Origin: Lysobacterales bacterium PRO7
GTDB taxonomy: Bacteria > Pseudomonadota > Gammaproteobacteria > Xanthomonadales > Rhodanobacteraceae
Direction: 5' to 3'
Assembly: GCA_021404785.1 (NCBI GenBank)
Contig: QWHH01000002.1
Location: 186,001-250,000 of the forward strand
Length of the DNA: 64,000 nucleotides
Shown: in pieces, positions 1-8,217 of the stretch
Layout of the letters: each line of letters starts with the position of its first letter
Numbering within the stretch: the first letter of the stretch is position 1
The notes under the pieces: model-generated
Seen by the model: only the letters and a program-made list of their open reading frames with translations
Told to the model about the DNA's origin: nothing
The model's database searches: none
Translations under genes and position numbers: made by a program

Positions 1-60
1 CGACAGTCTACCGCAATCGGCACACTGCTGTCCGATTGGGTGAATTGTTAGCGAGGCGTG

Positions 61-1335
61 TTATTCCGATGCAGCGCGCGACTGCATGCCGCGATAGATC
101 AGGTACGGCTCGGCCTGGCCGTTGATCACGGCCTCGTCGACGACGACCTTGGAGACGTGCTCGAGCGAGGGCAGCTCATACATCGTGTCGAGCAGAACCT
201 GTTCGAGGATCGTGCGCAGTCCACGCGCGCCGGTCTTGCGCTTGAGCGCCTTGCGCGCGACGGCGAGCAGCGCGTCGTTGCGGAACTCGAGCTCGGCGCC
301 TTCGAGCTCGAACATGCGCTTGAACTGCTTGACGATGGCGTTCTTCGGCTCGGTCAGTATCTTGATCAGCGCCGCTTCGTCGAGTTCTTCGAGCGTGGCG
401 ACGACCGGCAGGCGGCCGACGAATTCGGGGATTAGCCCATACTTGACCAGATCGCCGGGCTCGACGTCAGCCAGCACCTTGCCGACATTGGTTTGCTTGC
501 TCTTGCTGCGCACTTCGGCAGCAAAACCGATGCCGGTGGATTCGGAGCGCTGCTGGATGACCTTGTCCAGGCCCGAAAACGCGCCGCCGCAGATGAACAG
601 GATGTTCTTGGTGTCGACCTGCAGGAATTCCTGCTGCGGATGCTTGCGCCCGCCCTGCGGCGGCACCGAAGCCATGGTGCCTTCGATGAGCTTGAGCAGG
701 GCCTGCTGCACGCCTTCGCCGGAGACATCGCGCGTGATCGACGGGTTTTCGCTCTTGCGCGAGATCTTGTCGATTTCGTCGATGTAGACAATGCCCGACT
801 GCGCCTTCTCGACGTCGTACTCGCATTTCTGCAGAAGCTTCTGGATGATGTTCTCGACGTCCTCACCCACGTAACCGGCTTCCGTCAGCGTGGTCGCGTC
901 GGCAATCGTGAACGGCACGTTGAGCAGCCGCGCCAGCGTTTCGGCGAGCAAGGTCTTGCCCGATCCGGTCGGCCCGATCAAAAGGATGTTGGACTTGGCC
1001 AGCTCGACTTCGTCGTTGGCCTTGCGCGAATCGAGTCGCTTGTAATGGTTGTAGACGGCGACCGCGAGTACCTTTTTGGCGCGGCTCTGCCCGATCACGT
1101 ACTGATCGAGTACGTCCATGATTTCGCGCGGCTTCGGCAGGTGACTCTTCTTGCCGGCGTTCTTTTCCTCGAGTTCCTCGCGGATGATGTCGTTGCACAA
1201 CTCGACGCACTCGTCGCAGATGTACACGCTCGGGCCCGCAATCAGCTTGCGCACCTCGTGCTGGCTCTTTCCGCAGAACGAGCAGTACAGGATCTTGCTG
1301 CTGTCGCCTGATCGGCCCTGGCGCTCGTCGCTCAT
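61..1335 (-). CDS. clpX: ATP-dependent Clp protease ATP-binding subunit ClpX
   Basis: Hexameric AAA+ unfoldase that recognises tagged proteins (for example ssrA-tagged), unfolds them with ATP and feeds them into ClpP in the cytoplasm. The 424-residue length is normal for the family. The N-terminus has the four-cysteine zinc finger (CSFCGKS...CDEC, about residues 19-43). A Walker A motif (GPTGSGKT), a Walker B motif (VYIDEIDK) and the sensor-2 region near GARGLR follow, so the protein looks complete. It is the last gene of a tig-clpP-clpX minus-strand cluster. A 113-bp gap separates it from clpP and holds an imperfect GC-rich inverted repeat that might set the clpX/clpP ratio; that is inference. 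Confidence 0.98.
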   Translation of the reverse strand: MSDERQGRSGDSSKILYCSFCGKSQHEVRKLIAGPSVYICDECVELCNDIIREELEEKNAGKKSHLPKPREIMDVLDQYVIGQSRAKKVLAVAVYNHYKRLDSRKANDEVELAKSNILLIGPTGSGKTLLAETLARLLNVPFTIADATTLTEAGYVGEDVENIIQKLLQKCEYDVEKAQSGIVYIDEIDKISRKSENPSITRDVSGEGVQQALLKLIEGTMASVPPQGGRKHPQQEFLQVDTKNILFICGGAFSGLDKVIQQRSESTGIGFAAEVRSKSKQTNVGKVLADVEPGDLVKYGLIPEFVGRLPVVATLEELDEAALIKILTEPKNAIVKQFKRMFELEGAELEFRNDALLAVARKALKRKTGARGLRTILEQVLLDTMYELPSLEHVSKVVVDEAVINGQAEPYLIYRGMQSRAASE

Positions 1336-1448
1336 ACCCTTGAAACCCCGTCACTCATTGCGTTTTTAGAATACCACAGGCCCGCGCAAGTCCACCCGTC
1401 TCCGATGGACGGGGGTATTACGCGGGCAAATGGAGACAAAACAGGAAT

Positions 1449-2081
1449 TCAGGCAGTCTTGACCGTCTCAGCCGGCCGTTGCTCGATCACTTCATCGACC
1501 AGACCATAGGTCTTGGCTTCGGCCGCGCTCTTGAAATTGTCGCGGTCGGTATCCTTGGTGATCTGCTCGATCGGTTGGCCGGTGTGGCGGGCCAGGATCG
1601 CGTTCAGCCTTTCCTTGATCGTCAAGGTTTCCTTGGCATGGATTTCGATATCCGAGGCCTGGCCCTGGAAGCCGCCGAGCGGCTGGTGGATCATGATGCG
1701 CGAGTTCGGCAACGCGTAACGCTTGCCCTTGGCGCCAGCCGCGAGCAGCAGCGAACCCATGCTCGCCGCCTGACCGACGCAGATCGTGCTGACGTCGGGT
1801 TTGATGAACTGCATGGTGTCATAGACCGCCATGCCGGCGGTGACCACGCCGCCGGGCGAGTTGATGTAGAGGTTGATGTCCTTGTCCGGATTCTCGGATT
1901 CCAGGAACAGCAATTGCGCGACGATGACATTGGCCATGTAGTCGTCGATGGGGCCAACACAGAACACCACGCGCTCCTTGAGCAGGCGCGAGTAGATGTC
2001 ATAGGCGCGTTCGCCGCGTGGGGTCTGTTCGACCACCATCGGCACCAGGTTCAAGCCGCGGATTTCGCCATTCATCGCCAT
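1449..2081 (-). CDS. clpP: ATP-dependent Clp protease proteolytic subunit ClpP
   Basis: Tetradecameric serine protease core that degrades substrates delivered by ClpX (or ClpA). Length of 210 residues is usual. The nucleophile serine sits in [11 protein letters not shown] and the catalytic histidine in MIHQPLGG; the aspartate follows about 50 residues later. Two ATGs six bases apart are possible starts. A GGAG lies 4 bases before the first, which was kept. The gene is 19 bases downstream of tig on the same strand, the conserved bacterial order, and is probably cotranscribed with it. Confidence 0.98.
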   Translation of the reverse strand: MAMNGEIRGLNLVPMVVEQTPRGERAYDIYSRLLKERVVFCVGPIDDYMANVIVAQLLFLESENPDKDINLYINSPGGVVTAGMAVYDTMQFIKPDVSTICVGQAASMGSLLLAAGAKGKRYALPNSRIMIHQPLGGFQGQASDIEIHAKETLTIKERLNAILARHTGQPIEQITKDTDRDNFKSAAEAKTYGLVDEVIEQRPAETVKTA

Positions 2082-2100
2082 GTTTCTCCGGACGCGCCGG

Positions 2101-3387
2101 TCAGCCCTGGCGCATCGCTTCGTTGAAAGTCATCTGCTGTTCGGTCGTCTGCGCGCGCGTGGCTACCCATTCGGCTACCTGGTCTTCCATCACACGATTC
2201 TGCAAGCCACCCATCAACTGGGGATCACGCTGGTAAAGTTCAATGACCTGCGCAGGTTCTTCGTAGGTGGAGGCGATCGTCGCCAGCAGTTCGGCCACGC
2301 GCCGGCTATCCGGGCGGATGTCGTTTTGCCGAGCAATTTCGCCGATCAGCACGCCCGCGCAGACACGGCGGCGGGCCACTTCCGAATACGCCGACACATC
2401 AACCGTGAACGGCGCGCCCTGCTGTTGCGCCTGGGCCTGGGCCTGAGCGTGCAAGGCACGCGCCTCGGACTCGACCATGCCTTGCGGCAGCTCGATATCC
2501 GGATGCGCCGCAATAAGCTTTTCGACGACCTCGTTCTTCAGGCGCATGGCCAGTACGCCGGTCAATTCGCGCTCGAGGTTCGCGCGCACGTCCGTGCGGA
2601 ATTTTTCCAGATCGCCCTCGCCAATGCCGAAACTGGCGATAAAGGCGCTGTCGATCTCGGGTAGCTTCGCTTCCTGCACACGGACCAGCTTGACGCTGAC
2701 GTTCGCGGTCTTTCCGGCCAGCGCCGGATTGCGGAAATCGGCCGGGAAAGCGACATCGACGTCGAACTCATCCCCGGCCGCGTGGCCAACCATGGCGTTT
2801 TCCAGATCCGCGCCCATCGCGCCGGAACCGACGATCGTGCCGACGCGCTCGCGTTCGTGGGTGAAGCCATCGCCTTGCGCGGAGAATTCGAACAACGCCA
2901 TGTCGCCGGCCTGCACCGCGCGCTCCACCGCTGTCCAGGCGCGACGCTGCTGGCGCAACGTCTCGATCATTGCATCGACGTCGGCATCGGTAACGCTGGC
3001 GACCGCCTTGATGATGTTCAGGGATGCCACGTCGAGCTTGCCCAGTTCCGGCAGCACCTCGAACGTGGCGACGTATTCGATTTGCCCGTCCACCGGCTCG
3101 CCGCTGGTGGAAATCGCCGGTGACGCCGCCGGGCGCAGTTTCTGTTCGCTCACCGCCTGCTGGAAGCTGGTACGCACCAGTTCGGACATCGCCTCGCCGC
3201 GGATCTGCGCGCCGAAGCGCTGCTCGATCACCTTTACCGGCACCTTGCCGGGGCGGAAACCCTTGAGATGGACGTTGCGGCCCGCGTCGGCGATGCGTGA
3301 GCGCACCGTGGACTCGTAAGCATCCGCCGGGAGGCGGACAACGAGTTTGCGCTCGAGTTTGCCGACGTTTTCAACCGAGACTTGCAT
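2101..3387 (-). CDS. tig: Trigger factor (ribosome-associated chaperone)
   Basis: Binds the ribosome exit tunnel, shields nascent chains and has peptidyl-prolyl isomerase activity. The N-terminus [15 protein letters not shown] and the ribosome-docking signature GFRPGKVP (about residues 43-50) are typical. The length, 428 residues, fits the N-domain, PPIase and C-domain layout. Of two in-frame ATGs, the second was chosen because it gives the conserved MQVSVE start and a GAGG ribosome binding site about 8 bases upstream. It is the first gene of the tig-clpP-clpX cluster. Confidence 0.97.
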   Translation of the reverse strand: MQVSVENVGKLERKLVVRLPADAYESTVRSRIADAGRNVHLKGFRPGKVPVKVIEQRFGAQIRGEAMSELVRTSFQQAVSEQKLRPAASPAISTSGEPVDGQIEYVATFEVLPELGKLDVASLNIIKAVASVTDADVDAMIETLRQQRRAWTAVERAVQAGDMALFEFSAQGDGFTHERERVGTIVGSGAMGADLENAMVGHAAGDEFDVDVAFPADFRNPALAGKTANVSVKLVRVQEAKLPEIDSAFIASFGIGEGDLEKFRTDVRANLERELTGVLAMRLKNEVVEKLIAAHPDIELPQGMVESEARALHAQAQAQAQQQGAPFTVDVSAYSEVARRRVCAGVLIGEIARQNDIRPDSRRVAELLATIASTYEEPAQVIELYQRDPQLMGGLQNRVMEDQVAEWVATRAQTTEQQMTFNEAMRQG

Positions 3388-3472
3388 GATCATGACCTCG
3401 AAATCTTCGTTTGTGCATTTGCGCTTCGATTCCCGGAAGATTGGGTCACTACCAAGCGCAGATTCAACTCTT

Positions 3473-3557
3473 TGGTGCGAAAGGAGAGACTCGAACTCTC
3501 ACGGGTTGCCCCGCTGGAACCTAAATCCAGTGCGTCTACCAGTTCCGCCACTTTCGC
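3473..3557 (-). tRNA. tRNA-Leu(TAG)
   Basis: 85-nt cloverleaf with acceptor stem GCGAAAG/CTTTCGC, a long variable arm, T-arm GTTCGAGTC and encoded CCA. The anticodon loop TTTAGGT between CTGGA and TCCAG gives anticodon TAG. It is the last tRNA of the cluster in the direction of transcription. Confidence 0.95.
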
Positions 3558-3608
3558 GTGAGCGGGATGAAACGTTGGATTTTCACGCATCGTGCGCGCG
3601 GGAAAAAG

Positions 3609-3684
3609 TGGTGGGCCGTCTAGGACTCGAACCTAGGACCAAGAGATTAAGAGTCTCCTGCTCTACCAACTGAGCTAACGGCCC
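3609..3684 (-). tRNA. tRNA-Lys(CTT)
   Basis: 76-nt cloverleaf, acceptor stem GGGCCGT, D-arm TAGCTCAGTTGGTAGAGC, T-loop GTTCGAGTC, encoded CCA. The anticodon loop reads CTCTTAA, anticodon CTT. Confidence 0.95.
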
Positions 3685-3698
3685 ACTTGTTGTCAAAC

Positions 3699-3775
3699 TG
3701 GGGTGGACGATGGGACTCGAACCCACGACAACCGGAATCACAATCCGGTACTCTAACCAACTGAGCTACGCCCAC
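3699..3775 (-). tRNA. tRNA-His(GTG)
   Basis: 77-nt cloverleaf with anticodon loop TTGTGAT (GTG) and encoded CCA. The discriminator base is C and the base before the acceptor stem is G, the extra G-1:C73 pair peculiar to histidine tRNAs. Confidence 0.95.
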
Positions 3776-3804
3776 CGTTGAAACCGAATTTTCAAGCAAA
3801 CTTG

Positions 3805-3881
3805 TGGCGCGCCCGGCGGGACTCGAACCCACAACCGCCGGCTTAGAAGGCCGGTGCTCTATCCGGTTGAGCTACGGGCGC
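3805..3881 (-). tRNA. tRNA-Arg(TCT)
   Basis: 77-nt cloverleaf, acceptor GCGCCCG, anticodon loop CTTCTAA (anticodon TCT), encoded CCA. It lies between tRNA-His and tRNA-Pro. Confidence 0.95.
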
Positions 3882-3918
3882 AACCGGCGAAGTCTAGCGC
3901 ACCATTCTCGCAGACAGT

Positions 3919-3995
3919 TGGTCGGGGTAGAGGGATTCGAACTCTCGACATCCAGCTCCCAAAGCTGGCGCTCTACCAGACTGAGCTATACCCCG
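3919..3995 (-). tRNA. tRNA-Pro(TGG)
   Basis: 77-nt cloverleaf, acceptor CGGGGTA, anticodon loop TTTGGGA (anticodon TGG), T-loop GTTCGAATC, encoded CCA. Confidence 0.95.
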
Positions 3996-4072
3996 ATCGT
4001 TCGCCCTGCACGGCGGCCGCGCCGATTGTCACCTCGCAACACTGACGGACGCCGAAACGTCCCTCGAAAAAA

Positions 4073-4149
4073 TGGCGCGCCCGGAGAGATTCGAACTCCC
4101 GACCACCAAGTTCGTAGCCTGGTACTCTATCCAACTGAGCTACGGGCGC
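4073..4149 (-). tRNA. tRNA-Arg(ACG)
   Basis: 77-nt cloverleaf, acceptor GCGCCCG, anticodon loop CTACGAA (anticodon ACG, normally edited to ICG), encoded CCA. It is the first complete tRNA of the cluster on the minus strand, 200 bases from the copy of the tRNA-Ser end at 4349. Confidence 0.95.
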
Positions 4150-4260
4150 GTTGTAAAGTCAATAAACCAACCATCCCTGGTGTGGTCTTCCAGTCGGCAT
4201 CCTGCCTCCTCCTCGCCGCTCGCACGCGATGCCATTCAGGGCATCGCGTAGCGCTCACGC

Positions 4261-4284
4261 CTCGACCAACTGAGCTACGGGCGC
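4261..4284 (-). pseudogene. tRNA-Arg-like 5' fragment
   Basis: The minus strand reads GCGCCCGTAGCTCAGTTGGT and then CGAG. This matches the acceptor 5' strand and D-arm of the neighbouring tRNA-Arg(ACG) almost exactly. No anticodon arm or T-arm follows; instead a strong hairpin (8-bp arms GCGATGCC/GGCATCGC, 4230-4251) comes next. It looks like the remnant of a duplicated or truncated tRNA gene. Confidence 0.75.
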
Positions 4285-4348
4285 ATGGAACCGCTAATTA
4301 TCCCGTCGACGCGCTTTTCCGTCAACGAAATTTGAATAAAAACAGGAC

Positions 4349-4365
4349 TGGCGGAGAGGGAGGGA
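4349..4365. repeat. Distal attachment site (17-bp repeat of tRNA-Ser 3' end)
   Basis: TGGCGGAGAGGGAGGGA here is identical to 19469-19485, which encodes the CCA end and acceptor/T-arm 3' strand of tRNA-Ser. Nothing else of a tRNA is present around this copy, as expected for the displaced end of an integration site. Confidence 0.9.
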
Positions 4366-4572
4366 CACCGTACGAAACGGCCCCAACCCGCTCCACGCCT
4401 ACCGCTTTCCGCTTGGCCCAACCCGGATTTGTGTCCAAGGGAGGTGACCAAGGGCGCGAAGAGTAGCACAAGCGGTCGCCCGGAAACATTCTGGCCCCAT
4501 GGTCTGTTCACGTGCACTTGCCGTGCACTCTTTTTCTGTTAGAAAAGCCGCGAGAACACCAGTAAGCCCGCC

Positions 4573-4731
4573 ATGCTGACCGACATCATTCGACGCTCTA
4601 GCGCTTGGTTTTGCACCATGGAATTACGTGGTCGCAAGATACTAACGGCCCTGTTCCCGTGGTGTGTCGCTATCGCCGTCTTGGCGGGCATCCAGTTTCT
4701 CCAACACTGCGTCGCCTACTACTATCACTAG
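4573..4731 (+). CDS. Small single-pass membrane protein, unknown function
   Basis: A 52-codon frame starting MLTDIIRRSSAW has a positively charged N-terminal third followed by one hydrophobic stretch of about 20 residues (around residues 27-43, ALFPWCVAIAVLAG) and a short aromatic tail. No family was recognised and no clear ribosome binding site is visible. Its TAG stop interlocks with the TAG stop of the membrane protein on the other strand within one CTAG, which suggests the two converge as real gene ends. The region is less GC-rich than the surrounding chromosome, in keeping with the mobile element. Confidence 0.45.
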   Translation: MLTDIIRRSSAWFCTMELRGRKILTALFPWCVAIAVLAGIQFLQHCVAYYYH

Positions 4732-4982
4732 CAGAGTTTGCCCCGCGACCACACCACCACCGCGCACATGACGGCACCAACAACCGCTCCCGAAGCGTAG
4801 GCCAAAAAAATGGGTGCGTAGATGAATCCGTAGCATACGAGTGCCGCTGATAGCCCTAGAAAAAATGACCACCACGGCATTAGGTTGTTTTTCCAACGGC
4901 AAAAAAGCGCAAGAAAGCCAAGAGTTGCCAAAGCACCGATAGCCAGCCCCTTCCCAAAAGGAACCATAATTGTTGGGTCCAT
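4728..4982 (-). CDS. Small multi-pass membrane protein, unknown function
   Basis: An 84-residue frame starting MDPTIMVPFGKG. The start was chosen because GGAGG lies about 8 bases upstream; the open frame runs 49 codons further but without a signal. Two or three hydrophobic segments are visible (GLAIGALATLGFLALF, WSFFLGLSAALVCYGFIY, IFLAYASGAVVGAVMCAVVV). It ends WSRGKLC. No family recognised. It converges with the 52-residue membrane protein on the plus strand, and is divergent from the 5098-6575 gene pair, with which it could share a promoter region. Confidence 0.65.
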   Translation of the reverse strand: MDPTIMVPFGKGLAIGALATLGFLALFCRWKNNLMPWWSFFLGLSAALVCYGFIYAPIFLAYASGAVVGAVMCAVVVWSRGKLC

Positions 4983-5097
4983 TCCCGACCTCCAGTAGAC
5001 CGCTAAACAGCAGAGCCAGTATAGATAGAATGTCGGTCTGAGGCGCGTTCCAGATCCACTCCCTTGAAAACGGCGCCGGCAGCCCAATGACGCTAAA

Positions 5098-5619
5098 ATG
5101 GTTGACGAAAAACGCTCGATGGACGTCATCCGCGCGGCGCGGAAGCTGCTTCAGGACCCTTACGCCTTCATCGAAGACCTCGAAGAAGAGGCCGAAGCGA
5201 GGGCAGCCCCTGTGCGCTCGGCGCTTCACCGGAGCGAAAACCCTTACGCTTCTTTGGCGGCCTGGGACGGGGACGATGACGACAGGCAGCAACAAGCGCC
5301 CGCACAATCACTGACCCCGCGCCCGGCGACCACCCGCGAATACCTCTCCAAAGAGGACTTCCTCGCAGAAGCCAATCGCATCTTCATGCCCTACGTGCCG
5401 CCGCATCTTCCGCGCCGGCTGCCCCAGCATCAACGCGATTTCATCGCGCGCAACAAGACTCGCTCGGGCAAGGCCCGGCACCGCATCGCCCAGGCCCTTC
5501 GCCGCTACGACCTGTCGACCACCCCGGGAATCGCGCAGCAATTCAACCGCGAATACAAGGACCACTGGGACGAACGCAAATTGCGCGCTATCGAGGCGCA
5601 GGTTTCCGACGACGACTGA
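5098..5619 (+). CDS. Unknown acidic/charged protein, coupled to the HExxH protein
   Basis: 173 residues, no recognised family. The N-terminal third is acidic (DLEEEAEA; DGDDDD near residues 57-62), then a proline/alanine linker, then a basic, probably helical C-terminal half (about residues 80-173) with RNKTRSGKARHR and a tail ending SDDD. No signal peptide or membrane segment. Its stop codon overlaps the start of the next gene (TGATG), so the two are almost certainly translated together. Partner or substrate of the downstream peptidase is a guess from context. No strong ribosome binding site precedes the chosen ATG; a second ATG seven codons in is also possible. Confidence 0.7.
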   Translation: MVDEKRSMDVIRAARKLLQDPYAFIEDLEEEAEARAAPVRSALHRSENPYASLAAWDGDDDDRQQQAPAQSLTPRPATTREYLSKEDFLAEANRIFMPYVPPHLPRRLPQHQRDFIARNKTRSGKARHRIAQALRRYDLSTTPGIAQQFNREYKDHWDERKLRAIEAQVSDDD

Positions 5620-6575
5620 TGCGCGCGACGCTGCCCCGATCGCAGGTTGAAACGTGGGCCGGCGCATGCTTGGCCTTGGGCAATGAGGTTGCTGATGCCG
5701 ACGGGTTTGTGTCGGTCCGCTCGCTGCTCCACCGTTTCGATGCCAGCATCGTTCTGCGACCCCTGCTGGTCGAAGCCATGCTGTGTGCATCCACCGATGC
5801 CGCCAATAACCCAGGGGCCAATGCGGCCCGCTGGCTTCTGCTCGTGGACAGTGAAAAATATACGTTTCCACACGAAGCATTGGACGGCGAGAGTTCGGCC
5901 GTTCCCCTGCCGGCCCGCTTCCGCAACACAGTCGCCCACGAGCTGACCCATTCCCTCGCCTATCGCGCCAAGGAGTTCGGGGTCAAACTCACGCTGCCCA
6001 CCACCAGCGACAAAAAGAAATCGTCCGCAGTGGTCGACGAAATCGAGCAGCACACCGAGAAACTGTCTCCCTTGCTGCTGGTGTCGCAACGCGCCATCGC
6101 GCAACGGTTTCCGAGCACCCTGGAATGGTTGACCCCGGACGTCTTGGCCACGGCCAGACGCGCGTGGGGCGTCTCGCGGTTCGTCCTCATCCAACGGCTG
6201 AATTTGATGCGTGGCCTGGAGGACCGGCTTGCGGAACGCCGCTGCTTCAACAACGTTGCCATCGGCGTCGGCTCCTGGGCGCGCGACGGTAGCGCCGTGC
6301 TCAACGGCTGGCCGCTGTTCGCGAAATTTGCCAACAATGAAGCGCCCGCGTTCATTCACGCACTGGTACGCGCCAAATCCATGGCTGCGTCCACTTTGAC
6401 TGGGGATCCGTCCTTTGTGCTCAACGGCGGTGATGTGCACGCATTGACGATGGACGTCGCGGCCGGAACCGAGCGGTCTCCCGAGTGGAGCCGGCTCCGC
6501 ATAGAGTTTGCCGTGGAACGCACTCAGCACAAAGCTGGAGGCATGTTCTTCTTCGTGGCGCGAGCGTTAATCTAA
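5619..6575 (+). CDS. ImmA/IrrE-like zinc metallopeptidase family protein (divergent)
   Basis: 318 residues with the zinc-peptidase motif HELTH at residues 107-111 (NTVAHELTHSLAYR) and an acidic segment about 30 residues on (VVDEIEQHTEKLSPLLL, E141/E143) placed like the third metal ligand and following helix of ImmA/IrrE (M78, DUF955) peptidases. The C-terminal 150 residues match nothing I recognise. No signal peptide, so cytoplasmic. ImmA peptidases cut XRE repressors of mobile elements; here an XRE protein ends 4 bases into this gene from the opposite strand. Whether it controls the element or is a toxin/defence enzyme cannot be told from sequence. Confidence 0.65.
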   Translation: MRATLPRSQVETWAGACLALGNEVADADGFVSVRSLLHRFDASIVLRPLLVEAMLCASTDAANNPGANAARWLLLVDSEKYTFPHEALDGESSAVPLPARFRNTVAHELTHSLAYRAKEFGVKLTLPTTSDKKKSSAVVDEIEQHTEKLSPLLLVSQRAIAQRFPSTLEWLTPDVLATARRAWGVSRFVLIQRLNLMRGLEDRLAERRCFNNVAIGVGSWARDGSAVLNGWPLFAKFANNEAPAFIHALVRAKSMAASTLTGDPSFVLNGGDVHALTMDVAAGTERSPEWSRLRIEFAVERTQHKAGGMFFFVARALI

Positions 6576-6901
6576 ATCTGGCGGCGTTTATCTTTCACGC
6601 CGCGGCGCGCCGGACGCTTTCGACTACCCATTTTCTTGCTGAACACCACGGGCTTCTGCGCCGCCATCGCTTTGTCGAGCATTCTTCCCAGCTCTTCCAT
6701 GGTGAGCCCGCACACCCGGCACCAGTCGTGAACCTGGAGCAAGTCCAGTCGCGAATCGCCCCGCTCCACGGCCGACACCCACCCTTGGGTGTGGCGCAGG
6801 CGCGCGGCCAGCTCTACCTGGGTCAGGTTGGCTGCTTTTCGAACTGCAACGAGACAGCCGACAACGGCAGGGTATTCCGCGCGATGAATGGACTTCGGCA
6901 C
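6572..6901 (-). CDS. XRE-family helix-turn-helix regulator
   Basis: 109 residues, starting at GTG with AGGAG 6 bases upstream. The helix-turn-helix spans about residues 14-65 (VRKAANLTQVELAARL...QGWVSAVERGDSRLDLLQ), typical of XRE/Cro regulators. The C-terminus is strongly basic (KKMGSRKRPARRGVKDKRRQ). It converges with the HExxH peptidase gene, overlapping by 4 bases, and reads away from the lipoprotein gene. This layout resembles repressor/anti-repressor-protease pairs such as ImmR/ImmA of ICEBs1; the functional link is inference. Confidence 0.8.
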   Translation of the reverse strand: MPKSIHRAEYPAVVGCLVAVRKAANLTQVELAARLRHTQGWVSAVERGDSRLDLLQVHDWCRVCGLTMEELGRMLDKAMAAQKPVVFSKKMGSRKRPARRGVKDKRRQI

Positions 6902-6926
6902 AGCCGTCTCCTGGGTGGACGGCTGT
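6900..6926 (-). promoter_or_regulatory. Hairpin presenting the XRE gene's ribosome binding site
   Basis: 8-bp perfect arms (ACAGCCGT and ACGGCTGT on the minus strand) flank an 11-nt loop containing AGGAG. The GTG start overlaps the end of the 3' arm. Such a fold would leave the Shine-Dalgarno exposed but partly bury the start codon. A translational control role is a suggestion only. Confidence 0.4.
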
Positions 6927-7036
6927 TCAACCTATACTCAAGGTTGTGTTAATCCGAGTATTAGTACTTGTGCTTGTATTATTTTGCATGCTAAAACAAA
7001 GCCGCAGACTTCCCCGCCAACCTAAAGGCCACACGT

Positions 7037-7402
7037 ATGCGAATCATCGGACTTCTCCTCCTTCTCGTGCTCGCTGCCGGCTGCACCGTGAGTAGCGGCG
7101 TCAAAGTCGACCCGAGCAAGATGAGCGACTTCAAAAAGGGCACCACCACCGAGTCGGAAGTAATAGGCCGCCTGGGTCAGCCATCCACGACCACGCACGC
7201 TACAGGCGGGGATTTGCTGAACTACGTGTTCACAACCTCAACCGCGTCCGGCGCCAACTTCGTGCCCGTGCTCAACTGGTTCAAAGGGCACACCGACTCC
7301 ACGACGACCATGTGCCAGTTCATGTTCGACGCGCGCCAAGTGCTCACGAGCTACTCGTGCGACGACGCCCATGCCGCGCAGAACGCACCGCTTGGTCGTT
7401 GA
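7037..7402 (+). CDS. Small lipoprotein, BamE/SmpA-like fold
   Basis: 121 residues. A hydrophobic signal sequence ends in a lipobox LAAGC with the lipidated cysteine at residue 16. The mature part has the pattern of BamE/OmlA-type domains: FKKGTTTESEVIGRLGQPSTTT followed by beta-strand-rich sequence. Such lipoproteins are frequent on conjugative and integrative elements with unknown roles. It is followed 20 bases later by a small membrane-anchored protein on the same strand, so the two probably form one unit ended by the hairpin at 7801. Confidence 0.7.
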   Translation: MRIIGLLLLLVLAAGCTVSSGVKVDPSKMSDFKKGTTTESEVIGRLGQPSTTTHATGGDLLNYVFTTSTASGANFVPVLNWFKGHTDSTTTMCQFMFDARQVLTSYSCDDAHAAQNAPLGR

Positions 7403-7422
7403 GCGCTTGACCTGGAGACCCC

Positions 7423-7779
7423 ATGGACCCTGCTGCCATCCTTGTCCTTGTAATCACCGGCCTCGTCGTGTGGGCGCTAAACAGCGCGGGCGCCAAGGCC
7501 AGCCCCGTCATCAAGCCCGACTCGTTCTCGCAAGCCGGTGTCGTGGTGAACTATGCGGCACGAACCATCGCCATCAACGGCAAGACCTATCCGGTCAACG
7601 CCGTGCGCGGGTTGAGCTCGGCGCGCGAATACAATCGGTCAGTGGCGTACATCACGATGACCGACCTTGAAATCCCCGTGCACAAAATCAACTTCAACTA
7701 CCACATGGAAGCCGCCCAAGCATTCATTGCGCGCCTCGGCGCAGCCATCGACAGGGCCGGCGGGCCGCATTTTCATTAG
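7423..7779 (+). CDS. Membrane-anchored small protein, unknown function
   Basis: 118 residues. One N-terminal membrane segment (ILVLVITGLVVWAL, residues 6-19) precedes a soluble domain with alternating hydrophobic strands (VVVNYAARTIAINGKTYPVNAVRGL) and a C-terminal helix. No family recognised. The domain order (anchor, small beta-rich domain, helix) resembles PH-like or DUF-type domains, but I cannot name one. It lies directly downstream of the BamE-like lipoprotein gene and before a rho-independent terminator. Confidence 0.65.
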   Translation: MDPAAILVLVITGLVVWALNSAGAKASPVIKPDSFSQAGVVVNYAARTIAINGKTYPVNAVRGLSSAREYNRSVAYITMTDLEIPVHKINFNYHMEAAQAFIARLGAAIDRAGGPHFH

Positions 7780-7800
7780 GGAAAACATCCACCCGCCGCC

Positions 7801-7827
7801 GAGCGCTTGATCCAAAGCGCTCGTTTT
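7801..7827 (+). terminator. Rho-independent terminator after the lipoprotein/membrane protein pair
   Basis: 8-bp arms GAGCGCTT/AAGCGCTC with a short loop, followed by GTTTTCC, 22 bases after the stop of the preceding gene. Confidence 0.65.
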
Positions 7828-8092
7828 CCACCCTAGTGTTATTGCGCGGTATACCGCGACCCGATTTCAAAATCCGCGCGGCGACGCCGATCAAAACGCG
7901 TCTTGACGAAGTGCCAATCCCGTTTACCTTGAGCGCCGATTCCGATTCGTGAATCAACGCTTCGGCACCGCTTCATGCCGAAAGGGATGGCCATGTAGAC
8001 CCACATTGCTCGTCGCACTTCGTGCGGGGCACAGAAAAAGAAAAGGCCCGGGATGAGGGATCCCAGGCCTTTCGCTACTGCGGTTGTTCGAC
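7828..8092. other. Non-coding stretch before the IS element
   Basis: No convincing gene. It holds a 14-bp perfect palindrome (CGCGGTATACCGCG, 7845-7858) and a GC-rich hairpin with flanking A and T tracts (8041-8073, AAAGGCC...GGCCTTT) that could act as a terminator in both directions. Confidence 0.5.
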
Positions 8093-8217
8093 TGTCCGCA
8101 TTCGCACTTTACTGTTCACCGGCACCCTGTCAAGCCACGCTCTGGAAGCGTCCGGCTCGGGCTGCCTGTTGCCCCGCCTTTCCCGCTTTGCTTGCCGCCC
8201 GCGGCACGAGGAAGGCC

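Noticed and set aside
4512-4535. Hairpin GTGCAC-loop-GTGCAC followed by TCTTTTT
   Set aside because: Looks like a weak terminator but no upstream plus-strand gene ends here; the 6-bp stem can occur by chance.
6572-6901. XRE gene as a controller (C) protein of the restriction-modification system
   Set aside because: It is over 7 kb from the endonuclease with unrelated genes and an IS between; no C-box was seen before the endonuclease.
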